From contig NZ_JAPQEZ010000003.1 in the NCBI RefSeq assembly GCF_026798195.1, positions 62,001 through 126,000 on the forward strand: a DNA stretch of 64,000 nucleotides, written 5' to 3'. A program made the position numbers and the translations under genes. Positions 8,659 to 20,665 of this stretch are shown here, one piece after another; positions within the stretch are counted from its first letter, which is position 1; each line of letters begins with the position of its first letter. Below the pieces are notes generated by a model. It saw nothing but the letters and a program-made list of their open reading frames with translations. It did not search any database and had not been told where the DNA came from. Origin of the DNA: Lentilactobacillus senioris (lineage in GTDB: Bacteria > Bacillota > Bacilli > Lactobacillales > Lactobacillaceae).

Positions 8659-9600
8659 ATGACTGAAAAGCTTTCGGTACAACAAATTATTTTAAAATTA
8701 CAGCAATACTGGGCAGCTCAAGGATGCATGTTAATGCAAGCCTATGATACTGAAAAAGGGGCCGGAACAATGAGCCCGTATACATTCTTAAGAGCAGTTG
8801 GTCCAGAACCATGGAACGCCGCTTATATTGAACCATCCAGACGACCAGCCGATGGTCGTTATGGTGAAAATCCTAACCGGTTATACCAACATCACCAATT
8901 TCAAGTAATTATGAAACCATCTCCTGATAATATTCAAGAACTCTACTTGAATAGTTTACGGGAGTTAGGCATTGATCCGTTGGAACATGATATTCGGTTT
9001 GTTGAAGATAACTGGGAAAATCCTTCAATGGGTTGTGCTGGTGTTGGTTGGGAAGTTTGGTTAGACGGAATGGAAGTTACTCAATTCACTTACTTCCAAA
9101 TTGTTGGGGGCTTAGAAATGAACCCGGTAGCTTCTGAAATCACTTATGGTTTAGAACGGTTGAGTTCATATATTCAAGACGTTAACTCTGTTTTTGATTT
9201 AGAATGGGCCGATAACGTTAAATATGGTGATATTTTTAAAGAACCAGAATATGAACATTCTAAGTATAGTTTTGAAGTTAGTGATCAAGACATGCTACTT
9301 AAGTTCTTTGAAGACTATGAGGCCGAAGCTAAACGGTTACTAGATCAAAATCTAGTTCATCCCGCCTATGATTACATCTTAAAATGTAGTCACACCTTTA
9401 ATTTGTTGGATGCTCGTGGGGCAGTATCAGTTACCGAACGGGCCGGTTATCTTTCTAGAATTAGAAATATGGCTAGAATGGTAGCCCGTGAATTTGTGGA
9501 AGAACGTCGCAAATTAGGCTTCCCATTAATTAAGGATGAAGCTAAACGCCAAGCATTACTTGCAGATGCAAATGAGGAGGAAACTAAGAATGGCAAATAA
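8659..9600 (+). CDS. glyQ: Glycine--tRNA ligase alpha subunit
   Basis: A 313-residue catalytic subunit of the bacterial (alphabeta)2 glycyl-tRNA synthetase; it forms glycyl-adenylate and, with beta, charges tRNA-Gly. The sequence [31 protein letters not shown] and [17 protein letters not shown] is diagnostic. I chose the ATG at 8659 after AGGAGGATAATA, because an upstream in-frame extension lies in the T-box terminator. Its end overlaps glyS by 11 bases, which supports coupled translation and equal subunit amounts. Confidence 0.97.
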   Translation: MTEKLSVQQIILKLQQYWAAQGCMLMQAYDTEKGAGTMSPYTFLRAVGPEPWNAAYIEPSRRPADGRYGENPNRLYQHHQFQVIMKPSPDNIQELYLNSLRELGIDPLEHDIRFVEDNWENPSMGCAGVGWEVWLDGMEVTQFTYFQIVGGLEMNPVASEITYGLERLSSYIQDVNSVFDLEWADNVKYGDIFKEPEYEHSKYSFEVSDQDMLLKFFEDYEAEAKRLLDQNLVHPAYDYILKCSHTFNLLDARGAVSVTERAGYLSRIRNMARMVAREFVEERRKLGFPLIKDEAKRQALLADANEEETKNGK

Positions 9601-11662
9601 TTTTCTATTAGAAATCGGCTTAGAGGATATGCCGGCTCACGTAGTCACTCCCAGTGTGGAACAATTAAAGAAAAGAGTAGCAACTTATCTGAAAGAACAA
9701 CGAATTACGTTTGCTAATATTAAAATGTTTGCTACTCCTCGAAGACTGGCTGTTATTGTTGAAGACTTAGCTGACAAACAACCTGATATTGATGAAGAAG
9801 TTAAAGGCCCGGCTAAAAAAATTGCCTTGGATGCTGACGGTAACTGGACTAAAGCCGCTATTGGCTTTAGTAAAGGACAAGGAGCTAGCGTAGAAGATAT
9901 TGTCTTTAAGGAATTAAAGGGTGTCGATTACGTTTACGTTCAAAAGCATATTCAAGGTCAACCGGTTCAAGAAGTCTTAGCCGGCCTAAAAGACGTAATC
10001 ACGGCCATGACTTTTCCAACCTTGATGAAGTGGGGAGCTAACTCTCTTAGCTATATTCGCCCTATTAAATGGTTGGTAGCCCTTTATAATGAAGAAGTCA
10101 TTCCATTTTCAATTTTGGATATTACGACCGATAAAATTTCTGAAGGCCACCGGTTCTTAGGTCATGAAGCAGTTATTGACACTCCACTTGAATATGAAGA
10201 AAAACTAACCGAACAATTTGTAATTGCTAGTTTAAGTAAACGTAAGCAAATGATTAAAGATCAAATTGCTGCTATTGCCCAAAAAAATAATTGGCAAATT
10301 CATATTGATCCAGAACTATTGGAAGAAGTTACTAACTTAGTAGAGTGGCCAACGGCATTTGCTGGAAGCTTTGATTCTAAGTACCTAGTGATCCCCGACG
10401 AAGTTTTGATTACTTCTATGCGTGATCACCAACGATTCTTCTATGTTCAAGATTCTGATGGTAAGTTGTTACCAAACTTTATCTCTGTTCGTAATGGTAA
10501 CGATCATATGATTGATAATGTGATTGCTGGTAACGAAAAAGTATTAACTGCTCGCTTAGAAGATGCCATGTTCTTCTTTGAAGAAGATCAAAAAGTAAAC
10601 GTAGCTGATTACGTAGAACGTCTCAAAAAAGTTAGCTTCCACGATAAAATTTCTACAATGTACGAAAAAATGCAGCGAGTAGGAGTTATTGCTAACCACA
10701 TTGCTAACGCGATTTCATTACCAGATGCTGCTAGAGCTGATTTAACTAGGGCCGCAGAAATTTACAAGTTTGATTTGGTTTCTGGAATGGTTGGCGAATT
10801 TGCTGAGTTGCAAGGGGTTATGGGTGAAAAGTATGCCTTACTACAAGGTGAAAATCCAGCAGTAGCCACTGCTATTCGGGAACACTACATGCCAATTTCA
10901 GCTAATGGTGATTTACCTACTAGTACTAACGGGGCTATTTTGGCGGTAGCTGATAAGTTAGATAGTGTTATGACCTTCTTTGCTGCTGGAATGATTCCAA
11001 GTGGTTCTAATGATCCTTATGCTTTGCGTCGTCAAGCATCTGGAATTGTCCGGATTATTACAGATCAAGACTGGTCATTGAATTTAAATGACGTTTTGGT
11101 TGGAGTAGAAAAAGAAGAACAAGCTGCCGGAGTTGCTCCTGAAATTGATTTAAGTAGCCAAAATGAAGCAGTCATTGACTTTATTAAGGACAGAGTTCGA
11201 CAATATTTAGGTGATTTGAAGATTCGTTATGATATTACAGATGCCGTTACTAATGGTTTGGAAAATAACGTTTTGTTTATCGTTAAGAGTGCTCAAGCAT
11301 TGACCGAACATAAAGACGATGCCGACTTTAAAAACGTAGTTGAGTCTCTAACTCGAGTATTAAGAATTGCCGATAAGGCTGAGGTACTGGTCACCGTTGA
11401 TCCAGCATTATTTGAAAATGAATCTGAAACTAAACTTTATGAAGCAGTTTCTGTATTGACTGAAACAATTGATACTTTAACGGCTGATCAACTATATGCT
11501 AAATTGGTTGCAATTAGTCCGATTATTAGTGAATATTTTGATGCTACGATGGTGATGGCTAAGGATGAAGCTATCAAAAATAATCGTTTATCACAGTTAC
11601 ATGAATTAGCTCAAATGATCTATCGCTTGGGTGATTTAAACCAATTAGTAGTTAAAAGCTAA
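9590..11662 (+). CDS. glyS: Glycine--tRNA ligase beta subunit
   Basis: A 690-residue beta subunit that binds tRNA-Gly and completes the heterotetrameric synthetase. It begins [19 protein letters not shown] and carries the family segments [23 protein letters not shown] and [11 protein letters not shown]. The C-terminal anticodon-binding region covers the last 150 or so residues. The ATG at 9590 follows GAGGAGGAAACTAAGA, inside the end of glyQ. The length is normal. It shares the T-box control of glyQ. Confidence 0.97.
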   Translation: MANNFLLEIGLEDMPAHVVTPSVEQLKKRVATYLKEQRITFANIKMFATPRRLAVIVEDLADKQPDIDEEVKGPAKKIALDADGNWTKAAIGFSKGQGASVEDIVFKELKGVDYVYVQKHIQGQPVQEVLAGLKDVITAMTFPTLMKWGANSLSYIRPIKWLVALYNEEVIPFSILDITTDKISEGHRFLGHEAVIDTPLEYEEKLTEQFVIASLSKRKQMIKDQIAAIAQKNNWQIHIDPELLEEVTNLVEWPTAFAGSFDSKYLVIPDEVLITSMRDHQRFFYVQDSDGKLLPNFISVRNGNDHMIDNVIAGNEKVLTARLEDAMFFFEEDQKVNVADYVERLKKVSFHDKISTMYEKMQRVGVIANHIANAISLPDAARADLTRAAEIYKFDLVSGMVGEFAELQGVMGEKYALLQGENPAVATAIREHYMPISANGDLPTSTNGAILAVADKLDSVMTFFAAGMIPSGSNDPYALRRQASGIVRIITDQDWSLNLNDVLVGVEKEEQAAGVAPEIDLSSQNEAVIDFIKDRVRQYLGDLKIRYDITDAVTNGLENNVLFIVKSAQALTEHKDDADFKNVVESLTRVLRIADKAEVLVTVDPALFENESETKLYEAVSVLTETIDTLTADQLYAKLVAISPIISEYFDATMVMAKDEAIKNNRLSQLHELAQMIYRLGDLNQLVVKS

Positions 11663-11665
11663 TTA

Positions 11666-11694
11666 TTGCTAAATAAGTAGATACATGTTATTAT
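11666..11694 (+). promoter_or_regulatory. Candidate promoter for dnaG-rpoD
   Basis: TTGCTA (11666-11671), 17 bases and TATTAT (11689-11694), with a TG extension at 11686-11687. A terminator-like hairpin (11723-11754) lies between it and dnaG, so it may drive an attenuated leader or a short RNA. Confidence 0.5.
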
Positions 11695-11722
11695 ATTTCA
11701 GTGTCTCTTAAATGTACTTTTG

Positions 11723-11754
11723 ATCGCACCGCAAATTTTTGGGGTGCGATTTTT
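11723..11754 (+). terminator. Terminator-like hairpin between glyS and dnaG
   Basis: ATCGCACC (11723-11730) pairs with GGTGCGAT (11743-11750), followed by TTTT. It would end glyQS transcription, but it also sits downstream of the candidate dnaG promoter. Confidence 0.75.
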
Positions 11755-11793
11755 GCAAGTTAGAATGGTTTGAGCTGAGGGGGATCAAAATAA

Positions 11794-13611
11794 TTGGTAA
11801 AAATTCCGGAAGCAACCATTGAAGAAATTAGGTCCCAAACTAATATTACCGATGTTGTTAGCCAGTATGTTTCGTTACATCAAGCTGGTAAAAATTTATT
11901 TGGTTTGTGTCCGTTTCATGAGGAAAAAACAGCGTCCTTTTCTGTCTCTGAAAGCAAACAAATTTTTCATTGCTTCAGCTGCGGTCGAGGAGGGAATGTC
12001 TTTACCTTTTTAATGGATTTGGAAAATTTAAGTTTCCCAGAAGCAGTGGTGAAGGTAGCTGAATTTGAACATATTCCATTAGACTCGCAATATACGGATC
12101 AAAAAAACAATAATGCAAACGTTAATAATTCGCAAACTAGGGAACTAAGCGCCTTACATGAAGAGGCAGCTAAGTTATACCACCATATTTTAATGAATAC
12201 TCAGATGGGACAACCGGCGTTGGATTACTTACACCAACGGGGGATGTCGGATGAGTTGATTAATGAATTTAATTTAGGGTATGCGCCTAGCCAACGACTA
12301 TTAAAACCAGTTTTTGATGAGCGAAAAGTTGATTATCAAGTTCTACGTAAAACTGGTCTGTTTTCTGAAACTCAGGATGCACAATTAATTGATAGATTTG
12401 TGGATCGAATTATGTATCCGATTCGAGACGCCAGTGGAACTACCATTGCATTTTCTGGTAGATTGTTAACTGCCAATCCAGATTTACCTAAATATTTAAA
12501 CAGTCCAGAAACGGAAATTTTTAATAAAGGCCGGGTGTTATTTAACCTAGATAAGGCCAAACTCGCTGTGCGAGAACATCGCAGTGTAATTTTATTCGAA
12601 GGTTTTATGGATGTTATCACGGCCTACTCAGCTGGGATTAAAAACGGAATTGCATCGATGGGAACTAGTCTCACCGACGACCAGGTTTATGATATTAAAC
12701 GAATTGCGCAACAAGTTATCATTAGTTATGATGGAGATCAACCTGGTCAAAAGGCAACTAAAAGAGCAATTGACATTTTTAAACAGGTTCCTAGTTTGAC
12801 TTTAGGAATTGTTGAAATTCCAGATGGCAAAGATCCTGATGAATATATTAAGTCTACAGGTGGTCCAGCCTTTCAAGAATTAATTAAGTCAGCGCAACCG
12901 GTAGTTGAGTACCAATTACGAATGTTAAAACAAGATGAAAATATGCATTCGGAATCTGGCCAGGCGGAATATATTAAACAAGCATTAGATTTAATTGCAA
13001 CGATCAATTCTCCAATTGACCAAGAATTATATTTAAATCGATTGAGCGCCGAGTCAAAGATCAGTAAGGAAGTTTTACAACAACAGTTACAACAAGTGAC
13101 TCAAGTAGTAAAACGGCCGGCGGTTAAACAGGTTCAACAACCTGGGATTTCTACTAATAATTTGAATAGAGAGCCGGCGTTATCTTTAGTTGAAAAAACC
13201 GAGCGGCGGCTGCTGAAACGAATGCTGTATGATCGAGATGTTTGGTTACAAGTAAAAAACATTTCTGATTTTGCGTTTATTGACGAAAAATATCAAATGC
13301 TGTATCTGTTAGCTGAAGGTTACTTTAGCCAATACGACCAATTTCAAATTGCTACTTTTAGCAATTTAATCAAAGAACCTGGATTACAGCAGTTACTAAT
13401 TAATATTGATTTGGTTGATTTACCAGAAACGGTTTCTGCTGGAGAAATTGATGATTATGTTAATGTAATTATGAATCAGGCACCGTTAGTTAACCAAATT
13501 GCTGCAAAAAAACAAGAGCTAATAGATGCTGGCCGGGTGGGAGATCATCAACGCCAACGTCAGTTATTAGTGGATTTAATTGCATTAGAACAAAAAAAGC
13601 GTGCTAAGTAA
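11794..13611 (+). CDS. dnaG: DNA primase
   Basis: A 605-residue primase that makes RNA primers at the replication fork. The CHC2 zinc motif is present with Cys39, His42, Cys60 and Cys63. The TOPRIM core follows with [11 protein letters not shown] (near 268-278) and YDGDQPG. The less conserved C-terminal third is the helicase-binding domain. The start is TTG at 11794 after GAGGGGGATC. rpoD starts 19 bases after its stop, the classic dnaG-rpoD macromolecular synthesis pair. Confidence 0.95.
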   Translation: MVKIPEATIEEIRSQTNITDVVSQYVSLHQAGKNLFGLCPFHEEKTASFSVSESKQIFHCFSCGRGGNVFTFLMDLENLSFPEAVVKVAEFEHIPLDSQYTDQKNNNANVNNSQTRELSALHEEAAKLYHHILMNTQMGQPALDYLHQRGMSDELINEFNLGYAPSQRLLKPVFDERKVDYQVLRKTGLFSETQDAQLIDRFVDRIMYPIRDASGTTIAFSGRLLTANPDLPKYLNSPETEIFNKGRVLFNLDKAKLAVREHRSVILFEGFMDVITAYSAGIKNGIASMGTSLTDDQVYDIKRIAQQVIISYDGDQPGQKATKRAIDIFKQVPSLTLGIVEIPDGKDPDEYIKSTGGPAFQELIKSAQPVVEYQLRMLKQDENMHSESGQAEYIKQALDLIATINSPIDQELYLNRLSAESKISKEVLQQQLQQVTQVVKRPAVKQVQQPGISTNNLNREPALSLVEKTERRLLKRMLYDRDVWLQVKNISDFAFIDEKYQMLYLLAEGYFSQYDQFQIATFSNLIKEPGLQQLLINIDLVDLPETVSAGEIDDYVNVIMNQAPLVNQIAAKKQELIDAGRVGDHQRQRQLLVDLIALEQKKRAK

Positions 13612-13630
13612 ACAAAGTGGAGGCAATTTA

Positions 13631-14761
13631 ATGGCTGAAAAGAAAAGTGGCAAATCAGGACAAGTTAAAGTTGAAAAAACGTACCAAAAAGTTTTTAACG
13701 AATTAGTCAAGACTAATAAACCCATTGGACACGTTGTTTATTCAGAACTTGAAGATAAGATCATTACTCCGTACACCTTAAATGATAAGGGGACTGAAGA
13801 ACTCTTAGAAATGGTGGAAGACGCTGGGATTAGTGTCGTGGATGAAAATGGGGAACCGGATCCTCGGGCTATTGGCGCTGCTAAAAAAGTTACTAAAAAA
13901 GAGTTAGCCGATGTCTCTGCTCCTACTGGGGTTAAAATTAATGATCCCGTTAGAATGTACCTTAAAGAAATTGGTCGAGTACCTTTGTTAAAAGCTGACG
14001 AAGAAATCAGTTTAGCTAAGCGAATCGAAGATGGTGATGAAACAGCTAAGCAAGAACTTGCTGAAGCTAACTTGCGTTTGGTGGTTTCTATTGCCAAGCG
14101 GTACGTTGGTCGTGGAATGCAATTCTTAGATTTAATTCAAGAAGGTAACATGGGCCTAATGAAGGCGGTAGAGAAGTTTGACTATCGTAAAGGATTCAAG
14201 TTTTCAACTTATGCTACTTGGTGGATTAGACAAGCAATTACTCGGGCTATTGCCGATCAAGCTCGAACTATTCGAATTCCAGTTCATATGGTTGAAACAA
14301 TCAATAAATTAATTAGAATTCAACGCCAATTACTTCAAGATTTGGGTCGTGAACCTCTTCCAGAAGAAATTGGTGCTGAAATGGATATGCCAACTGATAA
14401 GGTTCGAGAAATCCTTAAGATTGCTCAAGAACCAGTATCATTGGAAACGCCAATTGGTGAGGAGGATGATTCTCACTTAGGTGATTTTATTGAAGATCAA
14501 GATGCTACTTCTCCTGCTGATCATGCAGCATACGAATTGTTAAAAGAACAATTGGAAAGCGTTTTGGATACTTTGACTGACCGAGAAGAAAATGTCTTAC
14601 GACTTAGATTCGGATTGGATGATGGTAGAACCAGAACCCTTGAAGAAGTGGGGAAGGTCTTTGGAGTTACCCGAGAACGAATTCGACAAATCGAGGCCAA
14701 AGCATTACGTAAACTTCGCCATCCATCACGAAGCAAACAACTAAAAGACTTTTTAGAATAA
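13631..14761 (+). CDS. rpoD: RNA polymerase primary sigma factor (sigma A)
   Basis: A 376-residue housekeeping sigma factor. Region 1.1 (about 20-90), region 1.2 ([17 protein letters not shown]), region 2 with [17 protein letters not shown], region 3, and region 4 ending [19 protein letters not shown] are all present. It directs core polymerase to the TTGACA/TATAAT promoters seen across this window. The ATG at 13631 follows AGTGGAGG. It is probably cotranscribed with dnaG and ends at a strong terminator. Confidence 0.97.
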   Translation: MAEKKSGKSGQVKVEKTYQKVFNELVKTNKPIGHVVYSELEDKIITPYTLNDKGTEELLEMVEDAGISVVDENGEPDPRAIGAAKKVTKKELADVSAPTGVKINDPVRMYLKEIGRVPLLKADEEISLAKRIEDGDETAKQELAEANLRLVVSIAKRYVGRGMQFLDLIQEGNMGLMKAVEKFDYRKGFKFSTYATWWIRQAITRAIADQARTIRIPVHMVETINKLIRIQRQLLQDLGREPLPEEIGAEMDMPTDKVREILKIAQEPVSLETPIGEEDDSHLGDFIEDQDATSPADHAAYELLKEQLESVLDTLTDREENVLRLRFGLDDGRTRTLEEVGKVFGVTRERIRQIEAKALRKLRHPSRSKQLKDFLE

Positions 14762-14766
14762 CAAGA

Positions 14767-14790
14767 AGCGAGAGAGATCTCGCTTTTTTT
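14767..14790 (+). terminator. Intrinsic terminator after rpoD
   Basis: AGCGAGA (14767-14773) pairs with TCTCGCT (14778-14784) around GAGA, followed by a T-run. Confidence 0.9.
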
Positions 14791-14833
14791 GTTGCTTTCA
14801 TCAAAATATCAATTAATTTATTGCTGAGCATAG

Positions 14834-14839
14834 TATAAT
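14834..14839 (+). promoter_or_regulatory. Probable -10 box of trmK
   Basis: A perfect TATAAT lies 34 bases before the trmK ATG and beyond the rpoD terminator. No convincing -35 box is seen at 17 bases (AATTAA). Confidence 0.45.
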
Positions 14840-14872
14840 AATTGTAATTATAAAATAAGGAGTTTCTCTTCC

Positions 14873-15577
14873 ATGAATAGTTTTCACCTATCTGAGCGGC
14901 TACAAACAGTTGCCAGCTATGTTCCTCGAAATAGTCGGTTGGCCGACATAGGTTCTGATCACGCCTATTTACCAATTCACCTAGTCCAAGAGCATTTGAT
15001 TTCATTTGCCATTGCAGGAGAAGTGGCTAAAGGTCCACTGGCAAATGCCGTTCATGAAATCAATCAGGCGGGATTAAATAATCAGATTTTACCTCGGTTA
15101 GCAGATGGATTGGCGGCTGTTAATCTAGATGATCACGTTGATGCGATAACTATCGCTGGTATGGGTGGAACTTTGATTACTAAAATTTTAACTGATGGTA
15201 AAGACAAGTTAGTTGAAAAACCATTATTAGTTTTACAACCTAATGTTAACGAAGATATTGTTAGAACTTGGTTAATGCATAACGGTTACCGGATTAAAGC
15301 GGAAACTATTTTGCATGATTTAGGGCACACTTATGAAATTATTGTGGGTGAGGCGGTAACACAACCAGTTCAGTACACAGAACTAGAAATTAAATTTGGT
15401 CCCTTTTTAATGCAAGAAACTAACTCGGCTTTTCAACATAAATGGCAACAACGGTTGGATACGTTAGCTAAAATTAAGGTGAACTTGCAACGCGCTCATC
15501 AAACTGATGAAGCTAAGTTATTGGCAGTGGAACAAGAAATTAAAATGATTAATGAGGTGTTAGACGATGAAAGTTAA
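14873..15577 (+). CDS. trmK: tRNA (adenine(22)-N1)-methyltransferase TrmK
   Basis: A 234-residue SAM-dependent enzyme that makes m1A22 in tRNA-Ser and tRNA-Tyr of Gram-positives. A Rossmann fold is shown by LADIGSDHAYLPIHLV (about 22-37) and AGEVAKGPLANA, with the family segment ITIAGMGGTLITKIL. The C-terminal 70 residues form the predicted coiled-coil domain. The ATG at 14873 follows AAGGAGTTTCTCTTCC. The last 11 bases overlap the Nif3-like gene, its usual partner. Confidence 0.92.
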   Translation: MNSFHLSERLQTVASYVPRNSRLADIGSDHAYLPIHLVQEHLISFAIAGEVAKGPLANAVHEINQAGLNNQILPRLADGLAAVNLDDHVDAITIAGMGGTLITKILTDGKDKLVEKPLLVLQPNVNEDIVRTWLMHNGYRIKAETILHDLGHTYEIIVGEAVTQPVQYTELEIKFGPFLMQETNSAFQHKWQQRLDTLAKIKVNLQRAHQTDEAKLLAVEQEIKMINEVLDDES

Positions 15578-16670
15578 AACGTTAGTTGATCGCTTTGAAA
15601 AATTTGCTCCAAAAAACATAGCTGAAAAAAATGATCCGGTTGGTTTGCAGATTGGATCGCTGGATGCCGACATTCATAAGGTAATGGTGACGCTAGATGT
15701 TCGCCCAGAAGTGGTTGAAGAGGCTATTGAAAAGGACGTTGACTTTATTTTTGCTCATCATCCAGTGATGTTTCGCCCGGCTAAAAATTTAGATTTAAGC
15801 GATCCACAAAACGCAATGTACGCTAAAATTATCGCTAATCATATCACGGTCTACGCTGCCCATACTAATTTGGACTCGGCTAACGGCGGCTTAAATGACT
15901 GGTTAGCTGAAACATTAGGGTTGGAAGAAACTACTGGTTTGGTTCCGGGAGTAGTAGAACAGGTTTACTTACTAACCGTTCAAACTCCTAAAGTATATTC
16001 TGAAGCTATTCGAATGTCGTTAGAGGATGCAGGGGGCAAGCTCCAATTGCCGGATCAAGATGGTTACACCTTCCAGTGGGATGGGACTACTAGACTAACT
16101 ACCGCTAGTAATTCGGCATTACCTCAAACTAGTAGTAGTCAAAATGATACCCGGATTGAATTCGAAGTCCCAGCATCTAACCTTACTGCGGTAATGTTGG
16201 CCTTAAAGGATGTTTTTCCTGGTGATAACCCGATTTACCGATTAGTTAAACTAGAAGATAGTCGTCTTCAGTATTACATGGGCCGAATTGGTAATTTACC
16301 AAATTCCATGACCATTCTCGAATTTGCTAACAAATGCAAACAAGATTTTAACGTTGCTGGCTTACGGGTCGTCGCAGCTAATTTGGATCAAAAAATTCGA
16401 CGTGTAGCAATTTTAGGCGGTGATGGTGGTAAATTTTTCCACTTAGCTCAACAACAAGGAGCAGATGTTTATGTTACCGGTGACGTTTATTACCATACCG
16501 GCCATGATATGTTGGCGGCCGGATTACCGGTGGTAGATCCTGGGCATCATATTGAACAAATCGTTAAACCTAAATTGACACAATTGTTTACTGAGTGGGC
16601 CACTCAAGCAGATTGGCCTATTAAGGTTATTGCATCTGAAATTAATACTGATCCATTTACATTTATCTAA
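15567..16670 (+). CDS. Nif3-like dinuclear metal centre protein (YqfO family)
   Basis: A 367-residue protein of the NIF3/DUF34 family. Metal-binding motifs are [14 protein letters not shown] near 64-77 and [13 protein letters not shown] near 96-108, with the third set in the C-terminal part ([13 protein letters not shown]). A PII/CutA-like insert occupies the middle (about 130-240), as in Firmicute members. The biochemical role is unresolved. It overlaps trmK by 11 bases, and this pairing is widely conserved. Confidence 0.9.
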   Translation: MKVKTLVDRFEKFAPKNIAEKNDPVGLQIGSLDADIHKVMVTLDVRPEVVEEAIEKDVDFIFAHHPVMFRPAKNLDLSDPQNAMYAKIIANHITVYAAHTNLDSANGGLNDWLAETLGLEETTGLVPGVVEQVYLLTVQTPKVYSEAIRMSLEDAGGKLQLPDQDGYTFQWDGTTRLTTASNSALPQTSSSQNDTRIEFEVPASNLTAVMLALKDVFPGDNPIYRLVKLEDSRLQYYMGRIGNLPNSMTILEFANKCKQDFNVAGLRVVAANLDQKIRRVAILGGDGGKFFHLAQQQGADVYVTGDVYYHTGHDMLAAGLPVVDPGHHIEQIVKPKLTQLFTEWATQADWPIKVIASEINTDPFTFI

Positions 16671-16684
16671 AAGGAGTGCTCATT

Positions 16685-17923
16685 ATGGCTAAATATGACA
16701 ATTTAATTCCTAACTTTCTGGATTTTGTGCGAGTAAATACTCGTTCTGATGAAACTTCAACAACAATTCCTTCTGCTCAACGCGAAGTGGACTTTTTGAA
16801 TTCGTTAAAAGAATTATTGACTAAAATGGGCTTACAAGACGTGCATACTAATCAACAAAGTGGTTATGTCTTTGCTACCTTACCTGCCAATCAGGACAAG
16901 TCAGTGCCCACGGTAGGGTTTATTTCTCATGTAGATACAGCTGATTTTAATGGAGAAAATGTCAATCCCCAGATTGTTGCAAATTATGATGGCGAATCTG
17001 TGATTAAGTTGGATGCTGCTGGCGAATTTGTATTGGATCCAGCCGTTTTCCCTAATTTAAAAAATTATGCCGGCCATACATTAATTACAACTGACGGTTC
17101 TACTTTATTAGGGGCTGACGATAAATCTGGGGTGGCAGAAATTATTGCTGCAGCCACTTATTTATTAGCTCATCCCGAAGTTAAACATGGTGATATTAAA
17201 TTTGGTTTTGGCCCAGATGAAGAAATTGGAACTGGGGCCGATCATTTTGATGTTGCTGATTTTGCTGCTGACGTGGCTTATACGGTAGATGGTGGTCCTG
17301 AAGGTGAGTTAAGTTACGAAACTTTTAATGCCGCTGATGCTAGAGTTGAAATCAAAGGGACTAACGTTCACCCTTCAGAAGCTAAGGGAGTAATGGTTAA
17401 TGCTTCTCAAGTGGCCATTGATTTTCATAACCGGTTACCTAAAGATGTTAGACCAGAAAATACCGAAGGTAGACAAGGCTTTTTCCACCTCTATGAAATG
17501 AAAGGTGACGTAGACGCTAGTCAACTACGTTATATCATCCGAGACCACGATCGAAATCAATTCGAACAACAAAAGCAATTAATCACTGACATTACTGCTG
17601 ATATGAATCACCAATTCGGTAGTGACCGAATTAAATTAACGCTGACTGATCAATATTACAATATGGGAGAAGTCATTGCTAAGGATCCAACGGTAGTGGA
17701 CGTGGCAGAACAGGCCATGAAAAATGTGGGCGTCGTACCTAATATTTTCCCAGTTCGTGGGGGAACTGATGGCTCTAAAATTTCTTTCATGGGGCTACCA
17801 ACGCCAAACATCTTTGCTGGCGGTGAAAACATGCACGGTCGCTTTGAATATGTTTCAGAAGAAACTATGGAAAAGGCTACCGATGTAATTATTGAAATCG
17901 TAAAATTATACGCAGCGAAATAA
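16685..17923 (+). CDS. pepT: Peptidase T (tripeptide aminopeptidase)
   Basis: A 412-residue M20B zinc metallopeptidase that removes the N-terminal residue from tripeptides in the cytosol, a late step of peptide use. Metal-site motifs are ISHVDTADF (near 80-88), [15 protein letters not shown] (about 139-153) and the [16 protein letters not shown] segment with the catalytic Glu. The ATG at 16685 follows AAAGGAGTGCTCATT. The CtsR box of clpB starts 3 bases after its stop. Confidence 0.94.
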   Translation: MAKYDNLIPNFLDFVRVNTRSDETSTTIPSAQREVDFLNSLKELLTKMGLQDVHTNQQSGYVFATLPANQDKSVPTVGFISHVDTADFNGENVNPQIVANYDGESVIKLDAAGEFVLDPAVFPNLKNYAGHTLITTDGSTLLGADDKSGVAEIIAAATYLLAHPEVKHGDIKFGFGPDEEIGTGADHFDVADFAADVAYTVDGGPEGELSYETFNAADARVEIKGTNVHPSEAKGVMVNASQVAIDFHNRLPKDVRPENTEGRQGFFHLYEMKGDVDASQLRYIIRDHDRNQFEQQKQLITDITADMNHQFGSDRIKLTLTDQYYNMGEVIAKDPTVVDVAEQAMKNVGVVPNIFPVRGGTDGSKISFMGLPTPNIFAGGENMHGRFEYVSEETMEKATDVIIEIVKLYAAK

Positions 17924-17925
17924 TT

Positions 17926-17942
17926 GGTCAAAATTGGTCAAA
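17926..17942 (+). promoter_or_regulatory. CtsR operator upstream of clpB
   Basis: Two exact heptamers GGTCAAA at 17926-17932 and 17936-17942 are separated by ATT. This matches the tandem CtsR box, which represses clp genes until heat stress. Confidence 0.92.
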
Positions 17943-17966
17943 TTATTTCTCAAGGCTTCATTTATC

Positions 17967-17975
17967 TGTTAATAT
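17967..17975 (+). promoter_or_regulatory. Extended -10 promoter element of clpB
   Basis: TGTTAATAT forms an extended -10 (TGn plus TAATAT at 17970-17975), 25 bases after the CtsR box. The -35 region is poor. Confidence 0.5.
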
Positions 17976-17983
17976 AGGTTTAC

Positions 17984-18014
17984 AAAGTTTGAAATGATAA
18001 TCATTTCAAACTTT
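17984..18014 (+). promoter_or_regulatory. Perfect stem-loop in the clpB leader
   Basis: The 15-base arms AAAGTTTGAAATGAT and ATCATTTCAAACTTT are perfect inverses around a single A, and more T follow. Transcription from the predicted -10 would begin at or just before the stem. It could act as a pepT terminator, a clpB attenuator or a 5' mRNA stabiliser. Confidence 0.7.
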
Positions 18015-18041
18015 TTTAAACTAAAAAACAAGGTGAAATAT

Positions 18042-20627
18042 ATGAATCCAGATAATTTAACTGAAGCGGTAACGCAAGCAATTGCTCAGGCTCAGCAAAT
18101 TGCTGTCACCAGAAAACAACAAGAGATTACAGTTGCCCATCTTTTTAAATTTTTAACGCAGCCGGGTCAACTGGGTCGTCAGATTTATTCTGAAATGGGC
18201 TTAAATTTAGAAGATTTAGAACACGAATTAGACCAAGAAATTGATAATATCGCTACTGTTAGCGGCAGTAACGTTGCTTATGGTCAATCTATGTCTAATA
18301 ATTTAGCTCAATTAATGCAACAGGCAGAACAGGTTAAAAATCAATTAGATGACGAATATATCGCTGTTGATACGTTAACCATTGCTTTGATGCAATTAAC
18401 CGGAGAACGATTTACTGATTATTTGAAAAATCATGGAATTACTGAACAATTAGTACGTAACGAAGTAGATAGTATCCGTGGCGGTGAACGAGTAACCTCT
18501 AAAAATCAAGAAGATGGCTACCAAGCATTAGAGAAGTATGGAATTGATTTAGTTAAGGCAGCTCGTAATAATGAATTAGGTCCCATTATCGGTCGAGACG
18601 ATGAAATCTTAGATGTGATTCGCATCCTATCTCGGAAAACCAAAAATAATCCGGTCCTTATTGGTGAACCCGGAGTTGGTAAAACTGCCGTAGTTGAAGG
18701 ATTAGCTAAGCGCATTGCCATTAACGACGTGCCAGAAAACTTACAAAATAAAGTAATTTTCCAATTAGATATGAGTGCTTTGATCGCGGGCGCTAAGTAC
18801 CGTGGTGAATTTGAAGAACGGCTTCAAGCAGTCCTGAAGGAAGTTAAAAAAGCTGAGGGACAAATTATTATGTTCATCGATGAAATTCATAACATCGTTG
18901 GAGCCGGTAAAACTGAAGGTAGTATGGACGCCGGAAATATCTTAAAGCCAATGTTAGCCCGAGGAGAGTTACACTTAATCGGCGCTACTACTCTAGATGA
19001 ATATCGCCAGTATATGGAAAAAGATAAAGCCCTAGAACGGCGTTTCCAACGAGTAATGGTTAATGAACCCACAGTTAATGACACCATTACTATTTTGCGA
19101 GGCTTACGTGAAAGTTTAGAAATTCATCATGGGGTTAAAATTCACGATAATGCGTTAATTGCGGCAGCTAGACTTTCTGATCGTTACATTACGGATCGTT
19201 ACTTACCTGATAAGGCTATTGATCTAGTTGATGAAGCCTCTGCTGAAATTCGGGTCGAAATGAACTCTAGTCCAACAGAGTTAGACCAAGCTAACCGTCA
19301 ATTAATGCGCTTAGAAGTGGAAGAAGCAGCTTTAAATGAAGAAACTGATGAAGCGTCTCAGAAGCGGCTTCAAGAAGTTACTCATGAACTTGCTAGCATT
19401 AAAGAAAAGGTCAATGAACTTAATGCACGTTGGCAGGATGAAAAGAAATCTTTGACAGCCATTAGTGACAAGAAAAAGGAATTGGATCAAGCCAAAAACG
19501 AATTACAACAGGCTGAAAGTAACTACGATTTAAATTTAGCTGCTAAATTACAACACGGTACCATTCCTAGTTTAGAAAGCGAACTAGCGGAATTAGAAAG
19601 TACCGATCGACCAGATGAATGGTTGGTAGAAGAGTCCGTTACGGAAGATCAAATTGCTGATGTAGTTAGCCGGCAAACAGGAATTCCAGTTGCTAAGCTA
19701 GTAGAAGGCGAACGAGAAAAATTATTGCATTTGGCTGATAACTTACACAAACGAGTAGTGGGCCAAGACGACGCAGTTAATGCAGTTTCTGATGCCGTTT
19801 TAAGATCTAGAGCTGGATTGCAAGATCCAAGTAAACCCTTAGGATCATTTCTATTTTTGGGACCAACTGGGGTCGGAAAAACGGAATTAGCTAAAGCGTT
19901 AGCAGTCAATCTATTTGATTCAGAAGATCACATGGTTAGAATCGATATGTCTGAATATATGCAAAAAGAATCGGTTTCTCGTTTAGTAGGGGCGGCTCCT
20001 GGCTACATTGGCTATGAAGAAGGGGGCCAGCTTACTGAAGCGGTCCGACGTAATCCATATTCCATTGTCCTTTTTGATGAAATCGAAAAAGCCCATCCAG
20101 ATGTCTTTAACATTTTGTTGCAGGTCTTAGATGACGGTCGCTTAACTGATGGCCAAGGTAGAACCGTGGACTTTAAGAACACGATTTTGATTATGACTTC
20201 TAACATTGGTTCTCAAGCTTTACTTGACGGAGTAACTGAAGATGGAACTATTCCTAAGGCTACCCAAGATGAAGTGTTAAATTTGTTGAGGGCACACTTT
20301 AGACCTGAATTTTTAAATCGCATTGATGAGACAATTATGTTTACGCCGTTGACCCTAGCAGACATGGCGCAAATTGTTCAAAAGTTAATTGATCAATTAG
20401 CGGTTAGAATGCATGATCAAGAAATGGGCCTAGAAATTACAGATGCAGCTAAGAACTGGATTGCTAAACAAGGATACGAACCTCAATTTGGGGCTCGACC
20501 ACTTCAACGGTTTGTAACTAACCAAGTGGAAACCCCAATTGCTAAGTTAATCATTGCTGGAACAATTAAAAAGGATATGACCGTTAAAATTGATTTAGTA
20601 GATGATAAGTTAGCATTTAAGTATTAA
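18042..20627 (+). CDS. clpB: ATP-dependent disaggregase ClpB
   Basis: An 861-residue Hsp100 chaperone that, with DnaK, rescues aggregated proteins. It has an N-terminal Clp_N domain (1-145), AAA-1 with [13 protein letters not shown], a coiled-coil middle domain (about 400-520), AAA-2 with [14 protein letters not shown] and a C-terminal D2-small domain. I chose the ATG at 18042 after AGGTGAAATAT; upstream in-frame codons lie in the leader stem-loop. The CtsR box upstream shows heat-shock control. Confidence 0.96.
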   Translation: MNPDNLTEAVTQAIAQAQQIAVTRKQQEITVAHLFKFLTQPGQLGRQIYSEMGLNLEDLEHELDQEIDNIATVSGSNVAYGQSMSNNLAQLMQQAEQVKNQLDDEYIAVDTLTIALMQLTGERFTDYLKNHGITEQLVRNEVDSIRGGERVTSKNQEDGYQALEKYGIDLVKAARNNELGPIIGRDDEILDVIRILSRKTKNNPVLIGEPGVGKTAVVEGLAKRIAINDVPENLQNKVIFQLDMSALIAGAKYRGEFEERLQAVLKEVKKAEGQIIMFIDEIHNIVGAGKTEGSMDAGNILKPMLARGELHLIGATTLDEYRQYMEKDKALERRFQRVMVNEPTVNDTITILRGLRESLEIHHGVKIHDNALIAAARLSDRYITDRYLPDKAIDLVDEASAEIRVEMNSSPTELDQANRQLMRLEVEEAALNEETDEASQKRLQEVTHELASIKEKVNELNARWQDEKKSLTAISDKKKELDQAKNELQQAESNYDLNLAAKLQHGTIPSLESELAELESTDRPDEWLVEESVTEDQIADVVSRQTGIPVAKLVEGEREKLLHLADNLHKRVVGQDDAVNAVSDAVLRSRAGLQDPSKPLGSFLFLGPTGVGKTELAKALAVNLFDSEDHMVRIDMSEYMQKESVSRLVGAAPGYIGYEEGGQLTEAVRRNPYSIVLFDEIEKAHPDVFNILLQVLDDGRLTDGQGRTVDFKNTILIMTSNIGSQALLDGVTEDGTIPKATQDEVLNLLRAHFRPEFLNRIDETIMFTPLTLADMAQIVQKLIDQLAVRMHDQEMGLEITDAAKNWIAKQGYEPQFGARPLQRFVTNQVETPIAKLIIAGTIKKDMTVKIDLVDDKLAFKY

Positions 20628-20640
20628 AAATTAACACAAA

Positions 20641-20665
20641 AAAACCGGGAAAATTTCCCGGTTTT
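20641..20665. terminator. Bidirectional terminator, clpB / DUF2929 gene
   Basis: AAAACCGGGAAAATTTCCCGGTTTT is self-complementary with A and T flanks, so it can end transcripts from both strands. Confidence 0.88.
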
